A program made the position numbers and the translations under genes. From Siderastrea radians (taxonomy: Eukaryota > Cnidaria > Anthozoa > Scleractinia > Rhizangiidae), in NCBI GenBank assembly GCA_964017195.1, contig OZ024898.1:7257294-7321293 (forward strand): a stretch of DNA of 64,000 nucleotides, read 5' to 3'. Below, piece by piece: positions 1-9,893 of the stretch (its first letter is position 1; every line of letters starts with the position of its first letter). A model generated the notes under the pieces. That model saw only the letters and a list, made by a program, of their open reading frames with translations, did no database searches and was not told the origin of the DNA.

Positions 1-373
1 CATTCTGATCTGCAAGAAGCGGTTTATCAAGATTGTCCTCAAGGAAAGAATTCATAGTCAACAGGTCTCAGAAGATGACTCAACTGAAGTTGCAGCACAG
101 GTACGTGAGTTTGTGGAAGGCAGTTTACATGACTTGTCGCAGGATCTCCCCTACCTGAGAGGACTGCAGTATCAACTCTGTGTCGCGTGCCCATACTGTC
201 AGCAGGGAAATCGTGAGTGCACAAACCACAGAAAAATGGCGTGTTCACACGAAGACTGCTTGCACCTCCTTGAGATAAAACAAGGTGAATCACTTACCTG
301 TATGGAGACTTTCTGTGATACAGAACTAACAGTTCATGGACAAGAGAAATGGTTCCCCCAAAGGACAAGTCAG
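1..373 (+). CDS. Copy A, COR exon 3 (3' part): end of COR domain with Cys/His cluster
   Basis: The window opens inside this exon; the frame starts at base 2. It encodes the last ~124 residues of the COR dimerisation region of a ROCO-type protein, matching base for base the 3' part of the exons at 23185 and 60479. After a lysine-rich strand comes a Cys/His cluster (CVACPYC, then CTNH, MACSHEDCLH), a candidate zinc-binding tail. The exon ends in phase 0 at CAG before GTACCG; B and C have a donor at the same place. Phase 0 joins in frame with the GT exon at 1263. The open frame continues 30 bases past the donor, which I read as intron. The beginning of this gene lies outside the window. Confidence 0.8.
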
Positions 374-1262
374 GTACCGAACATAATAATATGCATTCAT
401 TAATGCTGCTAACGGTCGTGTGCAATCACAAAACTGACTGGGAAAGAATTTCCATGTCATAAACTGAACTTCTTTATCTCTGTGTGACGTGGTGTCATGC
501 TCCAATATTTGTGGATTGCAATGGGTTTTGGTTTTAGGGGAACGTTTTGTCCAGTTTTCATGAGTGAATAAAATGACATCATATTCTTCTGAAGACATCA
601 GCTAAGGTTTAAACTGCCCACTAGCGACATAAAAATCATGATTATAAACATAGTCATAATTATAAAGATAAAGCTCTTGTGATCTAGTGGGAAAAGACAT
701 CTTAAAAATTCTGTTTTAGAGCTCCTCGAAAGACACAACCTTGACTGCGACTTCGACCTGAATGAACTGGAACTAGACGTTCATTGGCCATAACGCAGTA
801 GATAATTTGGCTTGTTATGATTATGATTGTGTCACTTACGTTTCATGTTCCTGCTAAGATTAAGACCGACGTATTCGTAATCACAGACAATCATAACCAT
901 ATTAAAACGATGGTTCATTTTTTTGTTTTTATAATCAGGTCGACCAGTAATGTCCTAATGATTAGGTTTTTACGCATTTCCATGCACTGTATCATCAGGG
1001 ACATAATGGCATAATGTTTGTGCTTAGGAATATGATTATGATGGCTATGTTGCTTTTATAGTAGGAACCAACCTGAGAGATGTGTGCCTCCGTTTTCAGT
1101 CTACATTGAATCTTAAACTTTGGTTCTAACTCGTTAGGGCTGTAGTTGAAATATGAAGTCTGGGTATTCAAATGATAGCTGCTGAACAGTGATTTCATAC
1201 AGTGGCGTAAAAGGCGTATCGGGAGTAAAGAACTTATGAAATTGCATGTGGTTCTCTTGTAG
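374..1262 (+). other. Copy A intron between COR exon 3 and GT exon
   Basis: About 0.9 kb bounded by GTACCG and a pyrimidine-rich acceptor ending TTGTAG. It aligns over most of its length with the equivalent introns of B (23977-25254) and C (61271-62524), including a block around 880-1020 with CATGCACTGTATCATCAG. Apart from the block at 718-793 I see no other exon. Confidence 0.6.
718..793 (+). other. Conserved block in the COR-GT intron, candidate alternative terminal exon (copy A)
   Basis: A 70-base block, nearly identical in all three copies (also near 24700 and 61975). It follows an AG and contains two short open frames: one from the phase-0 acceptor encodes 13 residues to TGA (759-761), the other reads ELLERHNLDCDFDLNELE and stops at TAA (791-793). 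Neither has a downstream donor, so if used it would end the protein after COR and omit GT and OTU. Conservation may only reflect recent duplication. Confidence 0.3.
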
Positions 1263-2472
1263 GACCTGTATCCTTTCCCAGTTGGCCCATCCCAAAGTCA
1301 TCGAGGGCATTCTCGTGACACGTTAAAAATTACTCTCTTGGCAAGTGAGTGGGGTTCATCTAAAGGCGGGTTGTCAACAATGAATAGAATGCTTGCCATT
1401 CTGTTCGCAAAAGAGTCAAAAGTGGAAGTCACTCTCTTGGTACCTCAATATTCCTGTGGTGAAGAAGACAAGAGAACTGCTGCAGGTCACACCATTGCTA
1501 TCCGGGAAGCACCCCGTCGCCCAGGGTACAAGGACCCCCTTGACTGGTTAAGCTTTCCACCGAAAGACATAGCCATTGATGTCATAGTGGGCCATGGTGC
1601 GAAGCTTGGTAAACAAGCCCAAGTCATCAGAGAGTCCCATGGGTGTAAGTGGGTGCAAGTAGTGCATACTGCACCTGAAGAACTTGGAATGTACAAAAAC
1701 TACCCTGGAGCCATTGCTCAAGGTGAAGAGAAGAACAAAGACGAAGTAGACCTGTGTAGACTGGCAGATCGTGTTGTGGCAATTGGACCAAAGCTGGCAG
1801 AAGCCTTCTTATCCTCTCTACGCTCGTCTCACCAACATATCTTTCAGCTGACTCCAGGCACATTCCGTGAATTTTCAGATGTCAAACAAGCCCCACATGA
1901 TAGTGGCAAGTTTAGGGTCTTGACATTTGGCCGCGGTAATTTCGAAGATTTTAGCCTCAAGGGATATGACATTGCTGCTAAAGCAATAGTGGAATTGAAA
2001 GAAAGCTCTTATCATCTGATCTTTGTAGGTGCACCCAGTGGAAAGCAGGACGAAGTTGCAGAAAAGTTACTCCAGCTTGGCATTTCTAAGAATCAGCTGA
2101 CTGTCAGGTCATTTGTCCAAAGCAAGGATAAATTAAAAAACCTGTTTTGCGAAGTGGATCTGGCCATCATGCCCTCCAGAACAGAGGGCTTTGGCTTGAC
2201 TGGTCTTGAAGCAATGTCTGCAGGTCTTCCCATTCTCGTGAGCGGTAACTCAGGGTTTGGGGAGTCACTGTGCAGTCTACCGTTTGGAAGGTCAGTTGTG
2301 GTGGAATCAGAGGACCCTAAAGAATGGGCAAAGGCAATTTCTGCTGTCCGTCAGAAAGACAGAGCTCAGCGGCTTCAGGAGATTCAATCGCTCCGGACAA
2401 AATACGAAGAGAAGTTCAGCTGGGAGAAGCAGTGTCAAGACTTAGTTGACAACATGTGGAAGTTGTTTACTG
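1263..2472 (+). CDS. Copy A, GT exon: family-4 glycosyltransferase domain (GT-B fold)
   Basis: A single exon of 403 codons, phase 0 in, phase 1 out. The N-terminal half starts TLKITLLASEWGSSKGG, the usual first strand and glycine loop of GT4 enzymes. VIVGHGAKLGKQ and VQVVHT follow. The C-terminal half has LTFGRG, LIFVGAP and PSRTEGFGLTGLEAMSAGLP, holding the EX7E pair (EGFGLTGLE) that contacts the nucleotide sugar in this superfamily. By family it would transfer a sugar from a nucleotide-sugar donor; donor and acceptor cannot be told. There is no signal peptide or membrane segment, so a cytosolic enzyme is likely. The open frame extends upstream of the apparent TTG start at 1338 to the acceptor at 1261-1262, and TAA at 2484 lies beyond the GTAAGG donor, so this is an internal exon. 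Confidence 0.85.
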
Positions 2473-3297
2473 GTAAGGAATATTAAACGTCTCACAAAAC
2501 AAACTGAAATATTGATGAAAAGGGTTTTGACTTTTATCAGATGTGGGTGAACAAGAATTAGTGGACCTGACCCTCAGCAAACGATGTGGAGGTGTTGAGT
2601 ATGGGTATCTTAGTATGATCGGCTTTTGGAAAATTGTAACCGTACTGTACGTATAACTGCTAACTGTCAGGCCTCTGATTATTTTGGTAGATCACGGGGT
2701 AGTGCTCGCTACCAACGTGACCAAAGTGCCCTCATAGTGGCTAGAAGTTATCAAAAGCACGCATGTGCGATACTTGTTGATTATGCCATATTTAGTGACA
2801 TCCCCAAATTGTTATGCTTTGTCTGCCCCAGTTTTGTTCAATTTCAAGAAGAAGTTTTTTTGTAAAGAAATTGTCTTGCAACAGTAGCCTGTTTCATTTG
2901 TACATCTTAAACGTCAATCTCCTCCCCCAAAGCCCGACACACCCCCACAAAAATGCGGCATAAATTTAAGATTTTTTGTAGTTTGTCGATGCTTAGTAAT
3001 GAAACGTATTTCCATGAATGATAGCTATAAGTGGGCATGTAGTAATAGTTTTGATCGCTTGTCTTGGTCAGTTGGTAATTTTGATGATACAGGTTGCCAT
3101 ATACTTATGCAGTGACTGGCCTCATAGCTCTTTAACTTTCGGACAGCTTGTTTTGGTTGTATCAGTTACTCACAACAGGTGTTCTAGAATAGTTAAAGGA
3201 AAACGTATCCCTTAAATCTGTGGGACTATTTCAATATCTTTAACATTATCCAAAGAGATTTTTATATTAGAAGTTTGCTTTTTTGTTTCACATCTAG
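2473..3297 (+). other. Copy A intron between GT exon and linker exon 1
   Basis: Starts GTAAGG and ends in a pyrimidine tract plus TAG. Parts align with B (27480-27763). It lacks the TTAA-flanked element that B and C carry after their GT exon. Nothing else recognised. Confidence 0.6.
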
Positions 3298-3393
3298 GTA
3301 AAGGGAAAGCCGCACAAGATAACGCCGTTTCCAAAAGTTTTTCGCAAGATGCCAATACTGGACAGGTGTCAAGCGGAAGCCAACTTACTCAGA
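3298..3393 (+). CDS. Copy A, linker exon 1 (GKGKAAQ...TGQVSSGSQLTQ)
   Basis: A 96-base symmetric phase-1 exon (32 codons) between TCTAG and GTAAGC. It encodes a low-complexity polar linker ending TGQVSSGSQLTQ. The last third resembles the end of the next exon (TEMTSGTQFNQ), so the two look like an old exon duplication. The exon is retained in B with few changes. It joins the GT domain to the OTU domain. I recognise no domain. Confidence 0.65.
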
Positions 3394-3645
3394 GTAAGCA
3401 TAAAAACGTGTCTAAATTTGCTGCACCCCAGTGAATCCAAATCCCATAACAGACTATGGTCTCTTATGTACAATGCTTTAACCTTCGGCACAGCCTCGCG
3501 GGTTGTAGTAATAAGCTGTTATTCATAGTAGACGTTCTTGGCAATATTAAAGAAAAACGTGGTCTCAAAGGTGTGGATCAGTACGTGTAAAAAGAATTGT
3601 CTAAAGAAATTATTGAGAACTTATTAAGTATGTTTCATTATATAG

Positions 3646-3747
3646 GTGTAGAGAAACCTACAAGTTATGAAGGAACTCCTTTCAATTTGAATCAGTGTGA
3701 AGAGGCTGAAACTACAGAGATGACAAGTGGAACCCAATTTAATCAGG
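3646..3747 (+). CDS. Copy A, linker exon 2 (VEKPTSYEGTPFNLNQ...TSGTQFNQ)
   Basis: A 102-base symmetric phase-1 exon (34 codons), acceptor TATATAG, donor GGGTAAGT. It encodes VEKPTSYEGTPFNLNQ followed by an acidic stretch and TEMTSGTQFNQ. The frame is also open upstream to 3597, but B and phase support the acceptor at 3644-3645. Gln/Asn/Ser/Thr-rich, probably disordered or motif-bearing linker before OTU. The copy in B differs at about five residues. Confidence 0.65.
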
Positions 3748-4122
3748 GTAAGTATCAAAACACATATTATTTCCTCTCTAGTAAATCCAAACATTATAAA
3801 AACAGTAAAGTCCTTTTGACTGCAAAAAGAAACAATACTAAGAGTAACTTCATAACAGTGGTGTCACCTTGAAACACCTCATAGCTAATATGTCTGCAGG
3901 CTGAGTTGAGCCTAAGTCAGCTTCCTAGACAAACCATTGCCCAGGGATTTGCGCTGACTGTGTAGATAAGTTCTGATATGCTGCGACGGTATTTTATCTT
4001 GTGATGAGAATTAGCTCGCTTGCCTGTCTGCAGCGTATAAGAACTAATCTGACAGCTGAGTCACTTTTATCCGTCTCTTCTTTGTGGAGAAACAAAGACT
4101 AATACCGTTTGTACTTTCATAG
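3748..4122 (+). other. Copy A intron between linker exon 2 and OTU exon 1
   Basis: GTAAGT to TTTCATAG. It contains GAGTTGAGCCTAAGTC at about 3903, the uninterrupted counterpart of the site where copy B carries a 383-bp TTAA-flanked element. Confidence 0.6.
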
Positions 4123-4379
4123 ATTCAGTTCAGCGAGTTTTGCGTGAACTTCAACAAATGCAGCGTGATGCAGGCATAGTCGCTAGCAAGACAAGCCTAT
4201 CCGTGGAGTTGGAGAAGATTGCTTCAGACAAAGGCTTCATTGTTTCTGACAATGAAGGATCAGGAAATTGCATGTTTTACGCACTGTCGGAACAATTGAA
4301 CCTCGTCAAAGGAATTCAAATCTCTCATGCACAATTGAGGCAACGCCTAGTACAGTACCTGAAAGACAACCCTACACTG
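4123..4379 (+). CDS. Copy A, OTU exon 1: catalytic-Cys half of an OTU protease
   Basis: Phase 1 in, phase 0 out, about 86 residues. A helical lead (SVQRVLRELQQMQRD) is followed by SVELEKIASDKGFIVSDNEG and then GSGNCMFYALSEQL, which matches the OTU signature around the nucleophilic Cys (usual form GDGNCLFxAL). The Cys is present, but the Asp three residues before it is Ser. The rest, HAQLRQRLVQYLKDNP, fits the usual helix after the active site. OTU proteins cleave ubiquitin or ubiquitin-like chains. The exon ends at CTG before GTAAGC, matching B exactly. Confidence 0.82.
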
Positions 4380-4571
4380 GTAAGCTGGTGTTTCTTTAGC
4401 GTCTGTCAAGTGATACCAGGAACATTCCATTAGCAGATCACTCAGCATATTTTTTTAATAAATGTAGACCGGCCAAGAGGGCTGAAAGTGGAGCTCCAAA
4501 GAAACAACTCATTGAAACTGAAGTCTTTTTTCCTTTTTTTCTCTCAAATTCCCCACCCTCTGGCCCAGATT

Positions 4572-4994
4572 CATCCTTGGAGATCCAGGAGCAGATAGTC
4601 GGGGCGGGAGGCAGGTAAAACGGGCGAAATCGGTGCGAGCGAAAGTTTAGAAGACGGGCAGGAACAGCCCCTGGGAGGATACCTTTAACGGACTAGTTCA
4701 ATAGTCCATTTGCATTCTTGCTTCTGATTGAGCACGAAACGAAAGACGTCACGAAAGGAAAGGTGAAATAAACTGATCGCTGATAGGGCACCAAAAATAC
4801 AATGCCACAAAATTTTTGCTCAATCAGAAACAAGAATGCAAATGGACTATTGAACTAGTCCGTTAAAGGTATCCTCTCAGGGGCTGTTCCCGCCCGTCTT
4901 GTAACTTTCGCTCGCACCAGGCTTCAGCTTGCACTGATTTCGCCCGTGTTATTTGCTCTCGCCCCGACTATCTGCCCCTGGGTCTCCGAGGATG
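4572..4994. mobile_element. 423-bp palindromic element with 9-bp target duplication (Mutator-like MITE)
   Basis: Flanked by GCCCAGATT at 4563-4571 and 4995-5003. The ends are long inverted repeats beginning CATCCTTGGAGATCCAGG; inner arms include GATAGTCGGGGCG and ATAGTCCATTTGCATTCTTG, each with an inverted partner. There is no ORF. Copy B has a single GACCAGATTAGG at this point (about 30748), so the insertion postdates the A-B split. Confidence 0.85.
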
Positions 4995-5155
4995 GCCCAG
5001 ATTAGGCCATAAACTGGAGTTCGATTTCCCAAAGGTTGCATGGGTAACGAAAACATTTCCTGCATAGCTACTCAACGTCTCTCCTTCCATTCCCTCCTTC
5101 AACTGCAGACTACGAACAGTCTGGGCACGAGAAAAACTTGCTACCTCGTTGCTTG

Positions 5156-5251
5156 TAGCCTGCAAACGCAGACGTATTTCCGGCTGTCGTTTCTCTCCGC
5201 CGAAAATAACAGAGAATCGGTATCCGGAAATACGGCTGCGTTCGTAGGCTA
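5156..5251. mobile_element. 96-bp micro-MITE with TAGCCTGC ends
   Basis: Near-perfect inverted ends (TAGCCTGC...AACGCAG...CGTATTTCCGG) around a short core, flanked by a 9-bp direct repeat CGTTGCTTG (5147-5155 and 5252-5260). Copy B has one uninterrupted CGTTGCTTGTGGC at about 31074. The same terminal sequence bounds the 51-bp element at 23004. Confidence 0.85.
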
Positions 5252-5400
5252 CGTTGCTTGTGGCTTGCAGCATCCCACTCGGATAACGACTGTTCTTGTC
5301 ATTAAAGATGTGTTTGTTGTTGATCGTGGTGTAAGATAGGTAAGATGAACGTTTATTCGTTTGTCTCACGATGGAATCGCTTAGAGTTGTTGATCGCGAC

Positions 5401-5432
5401 GTTTTGACTACAATACTGCTAGTCTTCATCAG
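5401..5432 (-). ncRNA. Hammerhead-like motif, left inverted copy
   Basis: Read on the - strand: CTGATGAA, a 5-bp stem GACTA/TAGTC around the loop GCAGTATTG, then AAAAC. This resembles the CUGANGA...GAAA core of a hammerhead ribozyme, but the first G of GAAAC is A and an extra base separates core and stem. Activity is doubtful. Confidence 0.35.
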
Positions 5433-7206
5433 GCGATGAGGTCGATTGTTTACGTGTCGCTATTTGTAGCATGATGGTTCGCTGCTATTGGTGCATTTCG
5501 ATCCTCATTATTATTAGTTCGCAGTTGCTATAGCAACTGAGAAATATTGGGGCTGTCCTGGCGTAAGCAGTCGTGTTAGTGTGTTAACTTTTTGGCAACA
5601 AGCCCACAAAGCCATTCAAAGTAGAATCCTTCGAGGTGTAATAGACAAGTTTTGAGGGCTCTTATCCAAGTTTTGCGCAGTCTCTATGGATGAAGAATAA
5701 ATCGGAGTGTTTGGATCCTCGAAAATATCGTAGATTTTGATTTGCAAAGACAACGCAGGAAGGAATCGGAAGGAAAAGTTTACTCAGGAGCATGTTAGGA
5801 CTCGCTGGTCTTTAGTTTAGATTGGCGTTCGCCAGCGGGTTAGGAACAGCTGGACGAGGAAAGAAATTGGTTGTTAAGTTTAGTTGCTGTGGAAAAGGTT
5901 GCAAAGAAGTCTTAATGTGTGTTGATGTTTCTGATCTACAAGTGCAAACATTTCTTTATGCATAAGTTGTCTGGGGGAGATAATAAGTCATAATTAATGA
6001 AGTCCACCAAAGGCGATTGTGTACGTTTGCATTTGGTACGGGTTTAAGGTATAAACTATCAAAAAAATCATTCACACCTTACAGAGTTCAAGGACTTTCT
6101 TGACAGCTTTCAGTTTGAGTTTTATGTGGTTTACTTTGAGCTGATATATAGTGTATGTTGCTCGGAATTATTGGCCAGTCAGGATTTTCCCCGTACGTGC
6201 GATTTAATAAATTTTAAAAATATTCCATGCATCATTGCCAGAAGAGTCCTGACTCTTTCCCGTTATTGAGCTGTCCAGAATCGACCGTTATTGAAGTTTT
6301 CTTGGTTTCTGTATTTCATGTCCGCAGTTTAATTTCGTAGTTCCCACAGTTGAATGTATTCGTTGTTATGACATTGATCTGACGATTTACTCGTTATTCT
6401 GAACTTCCCAAATGATGTTTGTTCTTTGATGATCACCAGAAAGATTCTTGAAATCCTTGTCATTAAGCTGCAAAAATGTTTTGTGTTTCCTCTCGCTTAG
6501 CCTTTTCGAACGATCATATTCGTGAGGTTTTCCTGACACGAAAGCTATATTTAAATTTGATGTTCATAATTCAGTTAGTAGAATGTTTACATAGGTGTAA
6601 TGTTGGCATGATTTCTGACACGAAAGTAAAATTTTGTCAATCACAAGTTTTTGAATAAACTCAAACAACTAATATACACGCAAAAACTAGCCCAACGTCT
6701 GTTTCTCTTTAATTATGTAAGTAAAAGATTTCCCAGACTTATGATAGCATATTTCTTTTCAAATGCCAGACTACGTTTTCGTGGTCTCCCCGTTATTCTT
6801 TAATTTTGAGCTGCCTGTTACCCATTTAATGGTGACGCTCTCTGTCATGCAACCAAATCCTGCTCTTGATAACACTGATGTACACTGAACAACAAAGACA
6901 GTAGAGACAAAGTAGTAGTAACATCTAAAAAACAACTGCGAACAATCCGAACGGATCCGCTCGTTCCAACTATTAGATGTTGTTCCCTCACAGGTTCGCT
7001 TTGTGGTTGGTCGGCTGTTGTGCTTTCTGATCGTAGGTATCCAAGCTTCAGGAATTTCGATTCCACTATCTCTATTGATGTTATTAGGAAGAAGTCTTAT
7101 ATGGATAGCCTCGTTAACCCTCAACCCTCTTTAACCTCAATAAACTAGTTTATTGATCGTGACCCTCACTGGTACACACGTAGGGTTAAAGAATCGACCT
7201 CATCGC

Positions 7207-7238
7207 CTGATGAAGACTGGCAGTATTGCAGTGGAAAC
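7207..7238 (+). ncRNA. Hammerhead-like motif, right inverted copy
   Basis: CTGATGAA, a stem ACTG/CAGT around the loop GCAGTATTG, then GGAAAC. The innermost pair is G-C here and A-T in the left copy, a compensatory change. Core spacing is not fully canonical. Confidence 0.35.
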
Positions 7239-7439
7239 GTCGCGATCAACAACTCTAAGCGATTCCATCGTGAGACAAACGTATAAACGTTCATCTTACG
7301 ACTGTTCTTGTTCTCCGTCTTCGGCGATAAACTATAACTGCTTACAATCTACCCACCCCGTGGACTAACATGAAGAACTGCATTATCGGTCCTAACAAAC
7401 TCAACTTGTGTTTTTTCTTGTTGTTTCCTTCTCTTGCAG

Positions 7440-7707
7440 TCGGATGGGATGGAACTGTTCCAGTTTGTGCATGGATGTGGTTCTTGGGCTGATTACCTTA
7501 AGAACATGGCGGCAGATGGCACGTGGGCTGATCACGTGATCCTGCGTGCTGCAGCAGACTGCTTTAAAACCTCCATTCACGTGATCAGCAGTCTGTCTGA
7601 CCGTCATGATATCAATGTCAGCCCAGAACGTGCTGTTGACTGCAGCGGCCGGCTTGTTTTGGGCCACGTTTTTGAACATCACTACGTGAGCCTTCGACCC
7701 AAACCAG
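7440..7707 (+). CDS. Copy A, OTU exon 2: catalytic-His half of the OTU protease
   Basis: Phase 0 in after CTTGCAG. About 89 residues: FVHGCGSWADYLKNMAADG, TWADHVILRAAADCF, TSIHVISS, then LVLGHVFEHHYVSLRP. The closing His-Tyr-x-Ser block matches the catalytic His region of OTU enzymes, and W(A/G)D...L.A....I.V.. is the usual core before it. With exon 1 this completes the fold. The exon ends CGACCCAAACCAG before GTAAGG (phase 1). Copy B has one C fewer there and ends in phase 0, so the two C-termini differ. Confidence 0.82.
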
Positions 7708-8027
7708 GTAAGGCTGCTTTGACACTGCAAACTTAAGTTTTCAAACTTGTGTGGGCAAACACACGATACATGTGTGTGTAAACAACGCAATGACGGTTAG
7801 CAACCTTGTTGACAAACTGTTACTGAGAAGAAGAGCTAGTTTCATCAACTATATTAAAAATCTTTTAGTACAAAGTTCTTAAGCAAAAACCAAAAACAAC
7901 TTCAAACAACCTGCCTGTTCTGCAGGCTAATGGACATCGGGCTGAAATTACTTAATAACGTGGCACCATAGTATGGTTTGTAGTCCTTATCTTGAGAGTA
8001 TTAACACGAGACTTTTTTTTTCAACAG

Positions 8028-8036
8028 GCAAATAGC
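8028..8036 (+). CDS. Copy A, possible last exon (a few codons)
   Basis: After a T-rich tract and CAACAG at 8022-8027, phase-1 joining with OTU exon 2 gives GGC AAA TAG, ending the protein Gly-Lys-stop. The acceptor is conserved in copy B (31858), where phase 0 gives eight codons and TGA. The assignment rests only on acceptor conservation. Confidence 0.35.
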
Positions 8037-8526
8037 AAAAAATGTACAATGACTGGTGACAGCTGCTCTATTTTGAAATACGGTTATCTCCCAATTCCTC
8101 TAATAATCCCTGTACTTATTTTGTTTTACACATTTATTGAAGGTAGCTGCTTTAATAATTTTTTTAAGTGATATTTCCCTTATGCTTAGGGACTTCCTCT
8201 ACAATTTTAATTTACTCTTAACTGTAAAAAGTAGCGAATGAGTAATCAGTTTAGTTTTATGCCTGTTCAGTAGATTGAACGTTCAGCATTTAATTTAATT
8301 TTCAGAGCATTAGGTCATCGATTGTTTGCTGGGAACAAAACAGTAATCCCAAGTGATAATTCCAAATCCAGTGCGAGAAGCGCGTTCGGAAGGTTTTTTT
8401 CCGCATAAACTTTGGTAGTTTAGTTAGTCTTAGTTGGTCTGTTTTAAATTACTTTAATTAGTTTCGTTGGTTTGTCCATCTGTTGGTCAATCAGTCTGTC
8501 AGGTTATTGATTTAATTAATGCAGTT
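8037..8526. other. 3' flank of copy A
   Basis: AT-rich sequence aligning with the flank of copy B (31885-32240). No ORF. It would include the 3' UTR and poly(A) site, which I cannot place. Confidence 0.4.
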
Positions 8527-8810
8527 AGAGCGGTTTTCAATTGAGTGTCGAAAGTAATGTTGTGTTTGCTTTGGTTTTGCATTACTAGGCTCTCTGATTG
8601 GTTAAAAAAACTCGCGCCACTTTCTCAACCAATCAGGCGTAAAACCAAAACCAATCGTGACTTGCTCGCACGCGTTTTCCCGCGCTTAGCGCCAATTGCT
8701 TGTATTTGATTTGATTTCTGATTGGTTCATTTTGTGTTTTGTTCCTGTTGTGATTGGTCAGAGTAATTGCTTTGGTTTTGGTTTTACGACACTCATTTGA
8801 AAACCGCTCT
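8527..8810. mobile_element. 284-bp MITE with AGAGCGGTTTTCAA ends
   Basis: Terminal inverted repeats AGAGCGGTTTTCAATTGAGT (left) and its near-perfect inverse at 8787-8810. Internal CTGATTGGTT and CCAATCA motifs form further hairpins. No coding capacity; the target duplication is unclear. Confidence 0.7.
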
Positions 8811-9893
8811 ATTGATTAGTGTAGTTCAATTAGTAAGGTTAATGACTAAGTTAGTTATTTTAACTAGCAAAGTTTGCTTGAATAATTAGGACATCGTTGT
8901 GTTACTAGTTGTTTACAATAGTCATATCATTAGTTTAGTTAGATAATTAGGCAGTTGCTTAATTAAGTTCGGGGTAATTAATTTAGTTAATTGATTTAAT
9001 TAGTTGTTTGCTATTTAGATAGGCAGATAGTGTAGTTAGGCCGATAGTTCATTAGTTAAGCTAGCTTCGTTAATAAATTAGTTTGACTAGTAGAGTCACA
9101 ATTTATAGAGCGAACTTAGGTAACTAGTTTAACTAGCCTAAGTAATTAGGTGAGTTAATTCAGTTGAATAGTTAGTTATTAGCGAGTTAATTCTGTTTTG
9201 TGGTTAACTAGTAAAGCTAGTGCAGCTAGTTAGTCCCATAGTTATTAAATTGGGCAAGTTTAGTGTAAACCTAGTTTAGGTAGATGGTCGGTTTGTTTTC
9301 TTTGTAAGTAATACTAGTTTAGTTCAGTTAGTCAGATAGTCAAGTCATTAAGTTTAGTACAAACTAGTTGAGGTAGATGATTGATTTGTAGTAACACTAG
9401 TTTAGTTTAAAATTATGAATATATGAAGTTCATATATATATATATAGAGAGAGAAAGGCAGTAGAACTAAAATTCACTGGAATCGCGCTAAATCGCTCCA
9501 AAAACCGCATAGGAGAAAGAACAACAGACAGAGGACTTCAGGTAGGGTTTTTTTTTAATTAAAAACACGTTCGCATTTTTAAATTAAAGTCGGAATCGTT
9601 TTTTCCCATACAAATCCTTATAATTTCGCTGTTACGCAACGGCCGCCGTTACGCTCATATTACAACACTCACACAACGCAGAACAAAGGTCACACGGTCT
9701 ATAGAGCTTCGGGTACCTGTGGTCTAGTTAGTTCAATTCGTCGGATAGGTGATTAGATAAGAGTAGTGTAAAATTAGTTTAGAGAGATGGTCGGTTTATC
9801 TTCGTCGTAAGTAATAATAGTTTAGTTCACCTAGTAACTAGTTAGGTAGTTGGACTGTTTTCTTTCGTTAGTAACATTAATTTAGATAGTTAA

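Larger units (their letters stand above)
5300..7297. mobile_element. 2.0-kb insertion with inverted, hammerhead-like ends, probably Penelope-derived and non-autonomous
   Basis: Flanked by the 14-bp direct repeat ACGACTGTTCTTGT (5286-5299 and 7298-7311); copy B is uninterrupted here. About 100-115 bp near each end are inverted copies of one another (5341-5440 and 7190-7296) and contain CTGATGAAGACT..., GTCGCGATCAACAAC and GATTCCATCGTGAGAC. The interior shows no convincing coding region. The long target duplication and CTGATGA-containing ends resemble Penelope-like retroelement termini. Confidence 0.6.
4380..7439 (+). other. Copy A intron between the two OTU exons, expanded by three insertions
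   Basis: In copy B this intron is 690 bases (30575-31264). In A it is 3.06 kb because of the elements at 4572-4994, 5156-5251 and 5300-7297; the remaining sequence aligns with B. Each insertion has a matching uninterrupted site in B. Confidence 0.75.

Noticed and set aside
1338..2486. A 382-residue stand-alone glycosyltransferase starting at 1338 (also 25330 and 62600)
   Set aside because: The apparent first codon is TTG, the frame is open upstream to a good acceptor at the same distance in all copies, and the stop lies after a GTAAGG donor. It is an internal exon.
5040..5429. ORFs of 99 and 153 codons in the OTU intron of copy A
   Set aside because: They run across the micro-MITE and the end of the 2-kb insertion, and the intron is uninterrupted and non-coding in B.
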